In this document: piece after piece, positions 15,890-24,247 of the stretch
Position numbering within the stretch: position 1 is the first letter of the stretch
Layout: the number at the start of each line of letters is the position of its first letter
From: Pseudomonas sp. PSE14
GTDB lineage: Bacteria > Pseudomonadota > Gammaproteobacteria > Pseudomonadales > Pseudomonadaceae
Length of the DNA stretch: 64,000 nt
Reading direction: 5' to 3'
Assembly: GCF_029203285.1 (NCBI RefSeq)
Contig: NZ_CP115669.1
Coordinates: 2,170,001-2,234,000 of the forward strand
The notes under the pieces: generated by a model
What the model was told of the DNA's origin: nothing
Databases searched by the model: none
The model's input: the letters and a program-made list of their open reading frames with translations, nothing else
Translations under genes and position numbers: made by a program

Positions 15890-17269
15890 TCAGGGATGGG
15901 AATCGTCCAGTACGGGGAGGCGTACACGTGCCTGGAGGCCGCCTTCGGGACGGTTGCTTAGTTGCACCTCGCCGCCCAGGCGCTGCACCGCCCGGCTGAC
16001 GATAGACAGGCCCAGGCCCGCGCCGTTGGGGTTGCCTTCGCTGTAGAAGCGTTCGAAGGCCCGCTCCAGCCGGGCCTCTTCGATCCCCGGACCGCTGTCC
16101 TGTACAGTCAGCAGCAGGTCGCCGCCCTGGCGTTCGAGGGCGATGCGCACACTGGCGCCGGCGGGGGAGAAGTTCACCGCGTTGCTGACCAGGTTCTGCA
16201 GGACGACTTCCAGTGCGCCGCGATCGCTTCGCGTGTGGTAGTCGCCGCTGGCGATCTCGAGGTCGGGCTCGACCTCCTGGCGCAGCATCCAGGGCGTCAG
16301 CTCGGCGAGGCTGTCGGTGACCAGCGCCTGTACATCCAGCACCTTCCAGTGGCTGCGGTTGGACGCCGGCTCCAGGCGCGCCAGGGTCAGCAACTGGTTG
16401 ACCACCCGGCTGAGGCGGTCGACCCCATCGCTCAGGAAGTCCAGGGCCTGCTGGCGCTCCTGCTCGTTGCCCGCCTGGGCGGCGTTCTGCGCGTGCAGGC
16501 GTAGCACCGCCAGGGGCGTGCGCATCTCATGGGCGGCGTCGGCGATGAAGCGGTGCTCGCGCTGGAGCAGGGACTCCACCTGGCTGAGCAGGCGGTTGAG
16601 GGCTGCCTGCATCGGTTCCAGCTCGCGCGGCAGCGGCACCAGTTGCAGTGGTTCCAGCGAGTCGGGGTGCCGGGCGCGGATCACCCGTGCCATGTTCTGC
16701 AGTGGCTCCAGCCCCCGGCCGATGGCCAGCCAGACCAGCAGCACCAGCGCCAGGCTGCCGGCCAGGTAGGGCATCAGGGTATGCCGCACGATACGGCCGA
16801 CCAGGTCGCCGCGCACGTCGTAGCGCTCGCCGACCCAGATCACCATCTTCTGCGCCTGCACCGGCAATACGAAGCCGCGCCATTGCTGGCCGTCGCGGGT
16901 CTCGTTGCTGAAGCCGGGCACCTTCGGCGGTGTGTCGAAGGTCGGTGCGCTGGGGGAGCGCACATGCAGCTCGCCGTCATCGCTCCAGACAGCGAAGGCC
17001 AGTTTGTTCTCGTAGGGATGGCCGGGGCCTCCCTCACCGGACTGGCTGAGTGCCTCATTGAACGAGCGGTACAGCGTCTGCCGCTGGGGGCCGGCCAGCG
17101 GCATGCTCATCACGCCCTGCAGCAGGCGGGCGTTCTGCGCCAGGTGGGCGTCGTAGATTTCGGCGATCTCGTGGCTGCTGTCGTGGTGGTTGTACAGCGC
17201 CAGCAGGCCGGTGCCCACCAGCAACAGGAGCGTCACCCGCCAGAGCGTGCGGCTGCGCAACGATCGCAT
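15890..17269 (-). CDS. QseC/PmrB-like sensor histidine kinase
   Basis: A 459-residue inner-membrane kinase. Two transmembrane helices (about residues 10-28 and 165-184) flank a periplasmic sensor domain of about 135 residues containing a WGER-like strand block. The dimerisation box is HRFIADAAHEMRTPLAV with phospho-acceptor His247, followed by N box (LQNLVSNAVNF), G1 (DSGPGIEEA) and G2 (GAGLGLSIV). It overlaps the response-regulator stop by one base (TGATG), so translation is coupled. It is the last gene of the seven-gene operon beginning at 22193, suggesting that it senses something connected with the enzymes upstream. Confidence 0.92.
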   Translation of the reverse strand: MRSLRSRTLWRVTLLLLVGTGLLALYNHHDSSHEIAEIYDAHLAQNARLLQGVMSMPLAGPQRQTLYRSFNEALSQSGEGGPGHPYENKLAFAVWSDDGELHVRSPSAPTFDTPPKVPGFSNETRDGQQWRGFVLPVQAQKMVIWVGERYDVRGDLVGRIVRHTLMPYLAGSLALVLLVWLAIGRGLEPLQNMARVIRARHPDSLEPLQLVPLPRELEPMQAALNRLLSQVESLLQREHRFIADAAHEMRTPLAVLRLHAQNAAQAGNEQERQQALDFLSDGVDRLSRVVNQLLTLARLEPASNRSHWKVLDVQALVTDSLAELTPWMLRQEVEPDLEIASGDYHTRSDRGALEVVLQNLVSNAVNFSPAGASVRIALERQGGDLLLTVQDSGPGIEEARLERAFERFYSEGNPNGAGLGLSIVSRAVQRLGGEVQLSNRPEGGLQARVRLPVLDDSHP

Positions 17270-17925
17270 CAGGCTTCCACCAGATAACCGATGCCGCGCA
17301 CGGTGCGGATCAGGCCGCTGAACAGCTTCTTGCGCAGGTGCGAGATGTGCACTTCCAGGGTGTTGCTTTCGGCGCTTTCATCCCAGCCGTAGAGCAACTG
17401 GGTCAGGCGGTCGCGGGTGAAGACCTTGCCCGGTTGCGCCAGCAGCTCGTGCAGCAACTGGTACTCCTTGGGCGTGAGCACCACGAGCTGGCCCTGGAAG
17501 TGGACTTGCTGGGTCGACGGGTCGAGGCTGACCCCGGCGTGCTCGATCAGCACCCGTGCCCGGCCGCTGCTGCGGCGCAGCAGCGCGCGCAGGCGGGCCC
17601 GCAGTTCGTCGAGGTCGAAGGGCTTGACCAGGTAATCGTCGGCGCCCGCGTCCAGCCCGGCGATGCGGTCGTCGGTGGCGTCGCGGGCGGTGAGGATGAG
17701 CACCGGGACCGTCGAGCCGGAAGCGCGCACGCGGCCGAGCACCTGCAGGCCGTCGAGCCTGGGCAGCCCGAGGTCGAGCACCACCAGGTCGAACTCCTCG
17801 GTCTGCAAAGCGTGCAACGCGCTGGCGCCATCCTGCAACCAGTCGATGGTGTAGCCCTCCTGGCGCAGGCCGGTGCGTACGCCTTCGCCCAGGGCCTGGT
17901 CATCCTCCACCAACAGCAAACGCAT
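17269..17925 (-). CDS. OmpR-family response regulator (QseB/PmrA-like)
   Basis: A 218-residue regulator: receiver domain residues 1-118 with acidic pocket Glu7/Asp8/Asp9, phospho-acceptor Asp51 in VVLDLGLP and conserved Lys in YLVKPF, followed by a winged-helix DNA-binding domain (LTPKEYQLLHELL to VRGIGYLV). Partner of the overlapping sensor kinase. Its gene starts 2 bases after the TPR gene, so it belongs to the same transcript as the lipid-type enzymes. Target genes unknown; autoregulation of the operon promoter near 22200 is plausible. Confidence 0.93.
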   Translation of the reverse strand: MRLLLVEDDQALGEGVRTGLRQEGYTIDWLQDGASALHALQTEEFDLVVLDLGLPRLDGLQVLGRVRASGSTVPVLILTARDATDDRIAGLDAGADDYLVKPFDLDELRARLRALLRRSSGRARVLIEHAGVSLDPSTQQVHFQGQLVVLTPKEYQLLHELLAQPGKVFTRDRLTQLLYGWDESAESNTLEVHISHLRKKLFSGLIRTVRGIGYLVEA

Positions 17926-17927
17926 GC

Positions 17928-18572
17928 TCAGTCCTGTTTTGCCTGGATTTCCCTGAGTAAAGCATCGATCTCGGCGCGTCGTCCCTGATCGGCCACTTCG
18001 CGACCGGGGCGCGCGGGTGCCTGCAGGGCTTTCTGCAGTGCCGCGCGGGCTTCTCCGTAGCGTTTTTCGCGGAACAGGTGATCGCCCCAGAAATACAGGG
18101 GGTCGATGCCGTTCGGGTTCAGCTGCAGGGCCTTGAGCAGCATCTCGGCCGCCTTGTCGCTATCGCCGAAGCCGATCGGCCAGCCCGGCACGCGATCATA
18201 GAGTGCACCGAGGCTGGTGTAGGCCGAACCCTGCAGTGCGCTCGGGTCCAGCGCCAGGGCTTTTTCCAGGCTGGCGCGGGCGTCCTTCACTTTGCTCAGC
18301 GCCCCCAGGCCGCCGGTGGCGCCGGCCCAGCTGCTGGTGACGATGCCGTTCCAGATCCAGGCTTCGGCGGCCTGCGGCGACTCCCGGGTGAAGCGCTCGC
18401 TGTCTCCTGCCAGCTTTTCGAAGGCGGCGGCGCGCTGGGTTTCCGGCGTGCGGTACTGGATCTGCGCCCAGCGTTGCTGGATGTCCGCCAGGCGCTGGGC
18501 TGCGGCGGGGTCGAGCGCCCAGCTCAGCGGCGCGGCAAGCAGCAGGGCGGCGAAGGCCAGTATGTGCTTCAT
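17928..18572 (-). CDS. Periplasmic TPR-repeat protein
   Basis: A 214-residue protein with a Sec signal (MKHILAFAALLLAAPLSWA). The mature chain has tetratricopeptide-like helices (KDARASLEKALALDPSALQG; KAAEMLLKALQLNPNGIDPL; YGEARAALQKALQAPARPG), a fold for protein-protein binding. It overlaps the SDR stop by 4 bases and precedes the response regulator by 2 bases. Being periplasmic and adjacent to a kinase with a periplasmic sensor domain, it might act as an accessory sensor, but this is inference. Confidence 0.85.
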   Translation of the reverse strand: MKHILAFAALLLAAPLSWALDPAAAQRLADIQQRWAQIQYRTPETQRAAAFEKLAGDSERFTRESPQAAEAWIWNGIVTSSWAGATGGLGALSKVKDARASLEKALALDPSALQGSAYTSLGALYDRVPGWPIGFGDSDKAAEMLLKALQLNPNGIDPLYFWGDHLFREKRYGEARAALQKALQAPARPGREVADQGRRAEIDALLREIQAKQD

Positions 18573-19369
18573 CGGGATTGCTCCTCATGGCGGCTGTGGC
18601 GGCGGATCAGCGGCAGTTGCTTGCGCAGCGCGCGGTCGACGATGCCGGGCAGCATGCCGTTGATGCGCACGAAGAGTTTTTCCGGCCAGCCCAGGTACAG
18701 CTCGCTGCGCCTTCCTTCGATGGCCGCGAGCACGGACCGGGCGACGTCGCGGGGATCGTCGGTGCTGGCCTTCAGCGCTTCGTTGAGCGCCATCGCCGCC
18801 GCGCTGTTCATGCTGGTGCGGGTGGCGCGCGGGGCGACATAGAGCACGTCCACCGAGGTGTCCGCCAGTTCGCGGCGCAAGGCCTCGGAGAAGCCGCGCA
18901 GGGCGAACTTGCTGGCGCAGTAGACCGCGTAGCCCGGATAGCCGATGGAGCCGTAGGTGGATCCGAGGTTGACCACCAGTGCCTGGCGCTGCTCGCGCAG
19001 CGTCGGCAGCAACAGGCGGGTGAGGTGCAGGGTGGCGGCGATGTTCAGCTCGATCATGTCGTCCAGGCACGATTCTTCCAGCTGGTCGAGCATGGCGAAC
19101 TGGTTGACCCCGGCGGCATTGATCAGCAGGTTGATGCCGCCGCCGCGCCGCACGGTGTCCAGCAGCGCATGGCGATCGGTGCCGTTGCGCAGGTTGGCGG
19201 CCTGCCAGCGCAGGTGTTCCGGGTAGCGCTGCATCAACTCGTCCAGCGCCCCGGCGTGACGGCTCACCGCCAGAACCTGGGCGCCGGCCGCGCAGAGCTG
19301 CTCGGCAAGCTGCAGGCCGATGCCACCGCTGGCGCCGGTGAGCACTACGTGGCACTCAGAGAGGCGCAT
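18569..19369 (-). CDS. Short-chain dehydrogenase/reductase
   Basis: A 266-residue SDR with the NAD(P)-binding motif TGASGGIG near the N-terminus, the NAAG motif as LINAAGVN, the catalytic Ser in NLGSTYGS and the YxxxK pair in VYCASK. The C-terminal extension (EKLFVRINGMLPGIVDRAL) is hydrophobic and may bind membrane or lipid, as in SDRs acting on fatty aldehydes or ketones. Start at 19369 (MRLSECHVVLTG); it overlaps the diiron-like oxidase gene by 14 bases. Likely reduces or oxidises an intermediate of the operon's pathway. Confidence 0.9.
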   Translation of the reverse strand: MRLSECHVVLTGASGGIGLQLAEQLCAAGAQVLAVSRHAGALDELMQRYPEHLRWQAANLRNGTDRHALLDTVRRGGGINLLINAAGVNQFAMLDQLEESCLDDMIELNIAATLHLTRLLLPTLREQRQALVVNLGSTYGSIGYPGYAVYCASKFALRGFSEALRRELADTSVDVLYVAPRATRTSMNSAAAMALNEALKASTDDPRDVARSVLAAIEGRRSELYLGWPEKLFVRINGMLPGIVDRALRKQLPLIRRHSRHEEQSR

Positions 19370-20042
19370 GCTGCACCTCGTCCTGCTGTGCCGGGGCACG
19401 CGGCAGGCCACGGAACATGTCGGCATACAGGCGGTAGACGACTTTCGACGCGTGGATCACTGCCTCCTGGTCGGTCGGGTCTTCCAGGCGGTTCATCAGG
19501 CCGCGGTAGGTCTGCATGTGGTCCTGGTCCAGCGCGCCATGGGAGCTCAGGTAGCTGAAGGCCTCCTGGGGCAGGCCGAGGCTATGGGCGATAGTGCCGG
19601 CGGCCTGGGTGGCCAGGGCGATGCTGGTGCCTTCGAGCACGTTGACCATGCCGAACAGCCCCACCGGGTTGCCGCGCTGGATGAGGTCATAAAGGAAAGC
19701 CACCATCAGCTCGATGGGCAGCGATGGGCGGCCGGTTCGTACCGCTTCCGCATCTCCACCGCAGGCCGCGATGTCATCGAGAATCCAGCGCTCGTGGCCG
19801 TACTCCTCGTCGATGTACTCGCATACCGCACCGCGCAGCCACTCCAGGCGCGAGGGCAGGCGCGCGCCGCAGGACATCATCAGCGGCACGGTGTGGCGGA
19901 CATGATGGTAGGCCTGGCTCAGGAAGGCGATGTAACCCTCCAGGCTGACGTTTCCGGCCAGCGCCTCGCGGATCACAGGGACGTTGAACAACGCCTCGCG
20001 CTCCTGGGCCGTGGCTGATTGCAGGGTGTCGAAGAAGGACAT
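19356..20042 (-). CDS. Haem-oxygenase-fold (TenA/UndA-like) putative diiron oxidase
   Basis: A 228-residue all-helical protein of the TenA/haem-oxygenase-like superfamily. Candidate metal ligands fit the diiron-oxidase pattern: Glu80 and His83 in DEEYGHERW, Glu137 in NVLEGTS, and His168/Asp172/His175 in SSHGALDQDH, with extra histidines in AYHHVRHTV. The TenA thiaminase cysteine is not evident. Members such as UndA oxidatively cleave fatty acids; others hydroxylate amines. It lies between an acyl-adenylating enzyme and an SDR with tight spacing, so an acyl or acyl-amine substrate is likely. Exact reaction unknown. Confidence 0.8.
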   Translation of the reverse strand: MSFFDTLQSATAQEREALFNVPVIREALAGNVSLEGYIAFLSQAYHHVRHTVPLMMSCGARLPSRLEWLRGAVCEYIDEEYGHERWILDDIAACGGDAEAVRTGRPSLPIELMVAFLYDLIQRGNPVGLFGMVNVLEGTSIALATQAAGTIAHSLGLPQEAFSYLSSHGALDQDHMQTYRGLMNRLEDPTDQEAVIHASKVVYRLYADMFRGLPRAPAQQDEVQHAPL

Positions 20043-20053
20043 AGGGCACTACC

Positions 20054-21520
20054 TCACTCAGTGACCATTTCGGAAAGGGTTTCGCGGTATCGCTCAAGGA
20101 TGGCCGCGCGGCGCGGGCGGCCGTTGGCGGTGAGCAGGCCGCTGGCGCTGCTGAAGGGCTCGGGCAGGCGCGCCCAGCGGTGCACGCGGGCGTAGTCCGG
20201 CAGCAGCTCGTTGCACTGCTGCACCGCCTGCTCCAGTGCCAGGTCGGTACAGGACGGGTCCACCGGCCAGAGCAGCGCCAGGTTCTGGTGCAGGCCTTCG
20301 CCGTGGACGAAGGCCTGGAGCACCACGCCGTTCTGCGTCAGCTCGGCTTCGATCCATTCCGGATTGACGTTACGGCCGAAACTGGTGATGAACTGGTTCT
20401 TCTTGCGGCCGGCGAGGTACAGGTAGCCGTCGTCGTCGAAGCGGCCGATATCGCCGGTCGGCCACCACTGCCCGAGGTGCGGTGGCTCGCCGAGGTAGCC
20501 GAGCAGGGCCGAGCCGCTGACCAGCACCTCGCCGTCGTCGGCCAGCTTCACCTGTACGTGGGGCAGGGGCCTGCCTACGCTGCCCGGGCGCATCGCGCCA
20601 GGGCGATTCAGGCAGACCACCGAGGCGCACTCGGAGAGTCCGTAGCCCTCGAACACCGGCAGCCCGACGGCGGCGGCGCGCTGCAGCAGCGAGGGCGCCA
20701 CCCGCGCGCCGCCCACGGCGACGAACTTCAGCGGGCCGACGCGCATCACGCCGCGCTCGATGGCGGTGACCAGGCCGAGCAGCAACTGCGGCACCAGGAT
20801 CAGGCTTTGCGCACCGCTCAAAGCGATGGCACCGAGCAGTCGCTTCCAGTCCACGCTGCTCGATCCCGCCAGGCCGATCTGCTCGCTGGGCAGCAGGGTC
20901 AGCGTGGCGCCGGCGCACAGGGCGGCGTACAGGCCAAGGTTTTCCAGCAGCACCGCCAGCGGCAGGATGGCCAGGTAGCGGCTGGGCTCGGCGGGCCGGC
21001 TGGCGGCTTCCAGCTCGCGGGCAACGCGCAGCATGGCGCCGGCATCCAGGCACACGCCCTTGGGCGCGCCGGTGCTGCCGGAGGTGTAGGTGATCTTCGC
21101 CGTCCCCAGGGGCAGGCCGGCGTCTACTATGGCCGGGCGGTACCAGAAGGTTTCGCCACGGCTGAAGCCGTTGCTGCGCAACTCGCCCTCCATGCTGGGT
21201 TCCACCAGGGCCAGGCTGGCCTGGCTCTGCATCAGGCAATGGGCGCGCTGGGACGGGCTGAAGAAGGGCGGCAGGATCAGGCAGGGGCGTTCGCTGAACA
21301 GCGCGGCCAGGTCCCAGATCAGCGCCTCCGGACCATTGTCCAGTGCCAGGGCAAAGGCGCCGCTGGGTTGTGCGGCGAGATGCGCGGCGCGCTGCTCCAC
21401 GGCTTCCAGCATCTGCGCGTAGCTGTAGCGCTGGGTCGCGCCCCGCAGTGCCAGGCGCTCGCCATGGTCACGAGCGTGGTGGCGCAGATGGTGCAGAAAG
21501 TCTTCCAGCTCAGGCCGCAT
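20054..21520 (-). CDS. AMP-binding acyl-adenylating enzyme (acyl-CoA synthetase-like)
   Basis: A 488-residue ANL-superfamily enzyme. The P-loop YTSGSTGAPKG, the A5 motif GYGLSECAS and the TGD motif (PTGDIGRF) are intact, followed by the hinge and a short C-terminal lobe with FGRNVNPEWIE and the catalytic-Lys region NGRPRR. It would activate a carboxylic acid as acyl-AMP and pass it to CoA, a carrier protein or another acceptor; no acyl carrier is encoded nearby. The start at 21520 overlaps the preceding gene by 11 bases. Second gene of the operon. Confidence 0.88.
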   Translation of the reverse strand: MRPELEDFLHHLRHHARDHGERLALRGATQRYSYAQMLEAVEQRAAHLAAQPSGAFALALDNGPEALIWDLAALFSERPCLILPPFFSPSQRAHCLMQSQASLALVEPSMEGELRSNGFSRGETFWYRPAIVDAGLPLGTAKITYTSGSTGAPKGVCLDAGAMLRVARELEAASRPAEPSRYLAILPLAVLLENLGLYAALCAGATLTLLPSEQIGLAGSSSVDWKRLLGAIALSGAQSLILVPQLLLGLVTAIERGVMRVGPLKFVAVGGARVAPSLLQRAAAVGLPVFEGYGLSECASVVCLNRPGAMRPGSVGRPLPHVQVKLADDGEVLVSGSALLGYLGEPPHLGQWWPTGDIGRFDDDGYLYLAGRKKNQFITSFGRNVNPEWIEAELTQNGVVLQAFVHGEGLHQNLALLWPVDPSCTDLALEQAVQQCNELLPDYARVHRWARLPEPFSSASGLLTANGRPRRAAILERYRETLSEMVTE

Positions 21521-22193
21521 CTTCTTGCCTCGCGCGGTAGAGCAGCACTGGGAATCCCAGACGCTGGTAAGCCCCGCTGTGCTCGAGCTGCTCATGGCCG
21601 TAGCGGATGCTGCCGGTGAACACCTGGGGATGTTGGTCGTAGTAGCTGCCCCAGTCGGCCAGTTCGCCATTCAGCCGCGTCGGGTCGGCCGTCGCCAGTA
21701 CCGTCGGCTCCAGGCCCAGGCGATGGAAACTGTTGATCAGTGTCGCTGCGCCGGTGAACGCGACCCAGCGTAGCCCGCGTGCCGCCAGCAGCCAGGTCAC
21801 CGCGGCGATGATCAGGCGTGCGCTGCCGGCATTGCGGGCGGCGAGGTTGCCCACTTCCACCAGTTCCTGGCGCGGCACGGCATAACCGGCAATGCGTGAG
21901 ACCGGGGCCTCCAGCGGCTCATCCAGGTAGCGTTCGAGGAACAGCGGCTCCTCCAGTGCCAGACGAATACCGGCCACCGCCACCAGCGCGCCGTGGCGGT
22001 CGCGCAGGCTGAGCAACTCGGGCAGATAGTGGTGCACGTCGGCGTGGTGGACGCGGTCGAAGCGCTCATGCACGAAGGCTTCGATCTCTTGTCGCTGCGG
22101 GTCGTCCCGGCCGATCAGGCACAGGCTCGCCAGGTGCGTGCCGCGCGGGCCGAAGCGGAACGGAAACAACGACTCCCATTCGGATTGCGTCAT
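21510..22193 (-). CDS. Thermostable-hemolysin-family protein (GNAT/LuxI-like fold)
   Basis: A 227-residue protein of the family named after Vibrio delta-VPH thermostable hemolysin. Segments such as VEVGNLAARNAGSARLIIA and VAFTGAATLINSFHRLG resemble the acyl-CoA/ACP-binding core of GNAT and autoinducer-synthase folds, so an acyltransferase role is more likely than direct haemolysis. First gene of the operon. Start ATG at 22193 has a very strong GGGGGGAG ribosome-binding site, which is also the 3' arm of a perfect inverted repeat (22195-22231). Confidence 0.8.
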   Translation of the reverse strand: MTQSEWESLFPFRFGPRGTHLASLCLIGRDDPQRQEIEAFVHERFDRVHHADVHHYLPELLSLRDRHGALVAVAGIRLALEEPLFLERYLDEPLEAPVSRIAGYAVPRQELVEVGNLAARNAGSARLIIAAVTWLLAARGLRWVAFTGAATLINSFHRLGLEPTVLATADPTRLNGELADWGSYYDQHPQVFTGSIRYGHEQLEHSGAYQRLGFPVLLYRARQEDAA

Positions 22194-22194
22194 G

Positions 22195-22231
22195 ACTCCC
22201 CCCACGATGGTGATAATTCGTTGGGGGGAGT
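22195..22231 (-). promoter_or_regulatory. Inverted repeat sequestering the ribosome-binding site of the seven-gene operon
   Basis: On the mRNA strand ACTCCCCCCA and TGGGGGGAGT form perfect 10-base arms around a 17-base loop, ending one base before the ATG at 22193. The right arm contains the Shine-Dalgarno sequence, so folding would block translation of the first gene. It could also serve as a DNA operator. The whole promoter must fit in the 79 bases up to the LysR gene stop. Confidence 0.7.
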
Positions 22232-22272
22232 ATTTGCCGCGAATCTGAATGCAGTCTTAAGAGGTGCGCCGC

Positions 22273-23178
22273 TCAGGCCATGTCGCTGCGCGCGAACTCC
22301 TCGGCAAGAAAGTCCAGCAGTGCCCGCACCGATGGCAGCAGCCCACGCCGCGAGGGAAACACCGCATGGACCACCCCGGTGCGCGGCGCCCAGTCCGGCA
22401 GCAGGTTGACCAGGCTGCCGTTGTTGAGGTCCTCGCACACTACCACCGCCGGCAGGTGCACCGCGCCGACCCCGGCCAGGGCGGCCTGACGCAGCGCCAT
22501 CAGGTCGTCGGTGACCAGCCGCGGATGGTGGCGTACCTGGGCGCTGGCGCCCTTGGGGCCGTCCAGTTGCCAGTGGTATTCGCGTTGCACCGAACCCCAG
22601 TGCAGCGTCGGCAACGCCGCCACGTCGGCCGGGATCGGCCGCGCCGTCAGCCGCTCGCGCAGCGACGGCGCACCCACCACGCGCTGGCCGCTCTCGCCCA
22701 GCACCTTCATCACCAGGTCAGTGCTTTCCAGTGGCGGGAAGCGCACCCGCAAGGCGACGTCGATGCCCTCCTGGATCAGGTCCACATGGCGGTTGGTCGC
22801 CTCCACGTGCAGCGCCACCAGCGGGTGCTCGACCATGAAGCGCGCCAGCATCGGGCCGACCCAGAAGTTCAGCAGGGCAGTGGGGCAGCTCAGCCGTACC
22901 ACGCCCTGCGGCTCGGAGCGGTGGCGTTCGATTACCTCGGCCGCGCCTTCGGCTTCCACCAGCATCGCCAGGCAGTGGCGGTAGTACTCCTGGCCGATCT
23001 CGGTCACCGAGAAGTGCCGGGTGGAGCGCTGGATCAGGCGTACGCCCAGGCGTTCCTCCAGCGAGGCGATGCGCCGGCTGAGTTTCGACTTGGGCTGGTC
23101 CAGGGCGCGCCCGGCGGGGGCGAAGCCGCCGTGTTCGACGACCTGGGCAAAGTAATAGAGATCGTTGAGGTCTTCCAT
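22273..23178 (-). CDS. LysR-family transcriptional regulator
   Basis: A 301-residue LTTR starting MEDLNDLYYFAQVVEHGGF, with the N-terminal helix-turn-helix (APAGRALDQPKSKLSRRIASLEERLGV) and an effector-binding domain. It is divergent from the pirin gene with 100 bases between starts, the usual arrangement for a LysR regulator and its target, and related LysR-pirin pairs occur across Pseudomonas. Probably controls pirin and perhaps the two isochorismatase-type genes; the effector is unknown. Confidence 0.93.
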   Translation of the reverse strand: MEDLNDLYYFAQVVEHGGFAPAGRALDQPKSKLSRRIASLEERLGVRLIQRSTRHFSVTEIGQEYYRHCLAMLVEAEGAAEVIERHRSEPQGVVRLSCPTALLNFWVGPMLARFMVEHPLVALHVEATNRHVDLIQEGIDVALRVRFPPLESTDLVMKVLGESGQRVVGAPSLRERLTARPIPADVAALPTLHWGSVQREYHWQLDGPKGASAQVRHHPRLVTDDLMALRQAALAGVGAVHLPAVVVCEDLNNGSLVNLLPDWAPRTGVVHAVFPSRRGLLPSVRALLDFLAEEFARSDMA

Positions 23179-23278
23179 ATCAGTGTTCTCCAGATGGAAC
23201 TCTGAGGTGAATTATCGCCATCTACTGGCCTCAGTGTTGCAGATTTATTGTGTCTCCATGCACTACAGGAGGCACCCC

Positions 23279-24145
23279 ATGAAACAGATTCTCGGTATCT
23301 ACAGCGCACCTCGGCCGCATTGGGTCGGCGATGGCTTCCCGGTTCGCTCGCTGTTCTCCTACGACAACCTGGGCGAGCACCTGAGCCCCTTCCTGCTGCT
23401 GGACCACGCGGGTCCCCATGACTTCACCCCCAGCACCAGCCCACGCGGCGTCGGCCAGCACCCGCACCGCGGCTTCGAGACGGTGACCATCGTCTACCAG
23501 GGCGAACTGGAACACCGCGACTCCAGTGGCGGCGGCGGGCGCATCGGCCCCGGCGACGTGCAGTGGATGACCGCCGGCGACGGCATCCTCCACGAGGAAT
23601 TCCACTCGCCGGACTTCAGCCGCAGTGGCGGCACGCTGCACATGGCGCAGCTCTGGGTGAACCTGCCGGCGCGCGACAAGCGCACCGCGCCGGCCTACCA
23701 GACGTTGCTGGCGGCGGACATTCCGCAGGTCGCGCTGCCCGACGGTGCCGGCACCCTGCGGGTGATTGCCGGCCGCTACGGCGCCGCGGCAGGGCCGGCC
23801 CACACCTTCAGTCCGCTGGATGTCTGGGACATGCGCCTGAATGCGGGCCACACGCTGGACCTGCGGGTCACCCCGGGGCGCAACACCGCCCTGGTGGTCC
23901 TGCGCGGCAACCTCAGCCTGGGCAGCGGCGAAAGCCTGCGCGAAGGGCAACTGGCGCTCTTCGACCGGCGCGGCGACAGCCTGCTGCTGCAAGCCGACAG
24001 CGACGCCCTGGTCCTGCTGCTCAGCGGCGAACCGCTGAACGAGCCGATCGTCGGCTATGGCCCCTTCGTGATGAACAGCGACCGCGAAATCCGCGAAGCC
24101 ATCGACGACTTCCGTGAAGGCCGCTTCGGCCAACTGAGTCACTGA
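23279..24145 (+). CDS. Pirin-family bicupin protein
   Basis: A 288-residue pirin. The N-terminal cupin has the conserved metal-binding residues (GQHPHRGFETVTIVYQGELEH, with two His and a Glu, and GDGILHEEF). Bacterial pirins can act as quercetin 2,3-dioxygenase-like enzymes or redox-responsive partners of metabolic enzymes such as PDH. The start has an AGGAGG ribosome-binding site 7 bases upstream. Divergent from a LysR gene and followed by two isochorismatase-family genes. Confidence 0.92.
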   Translation: MKQILGIYSAPRPHWVGDGFPVRSLFSYDNLGEHLSPFLLLDHAGPHDFTPSTSPRGVGQHPHRGFETVTIVYQGELEHRDSSGGGGRIGPGDVQWMTAGDGILHEEFHSPDFSRSGGTLHMAQLWVNLPARDKRTAPAYQTLLAADIPQVALPDGAGTLRVIAGRYGAAAGPAHTFSPLDVWDMRLNAGHTLDLRVTPGRNTALVVLRGNLSLGSGESLREGQLALFDRRGDSLLLQADSDALVLLLSGEPLNEPIVGYGPFVMNSDREIREAIDDFREGRFGQLSH

Positions 24146-24188
24146 CTGTCATATCCCGGACTTGGCGGGTGCCTAGTCTGGATCATCT

Positions 24189-24208
24189 CCCACGCCGAAG
24201 TGCGTGGG
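24189..24208. terminator. Small hairpin between pirin and the first hydrolase gene
   Basis: CCCACGC and GCGTGGG form a 7-base stem around a 6-base loop. No T-run follows; it may be a weak terminator or a leader structure for the gene starting at 24248. Confidence 0.35.
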
Positions 24209-24247
24209 TCAGCGTGGGCCGACACGGCCCTAACGAGGAGAACCACC

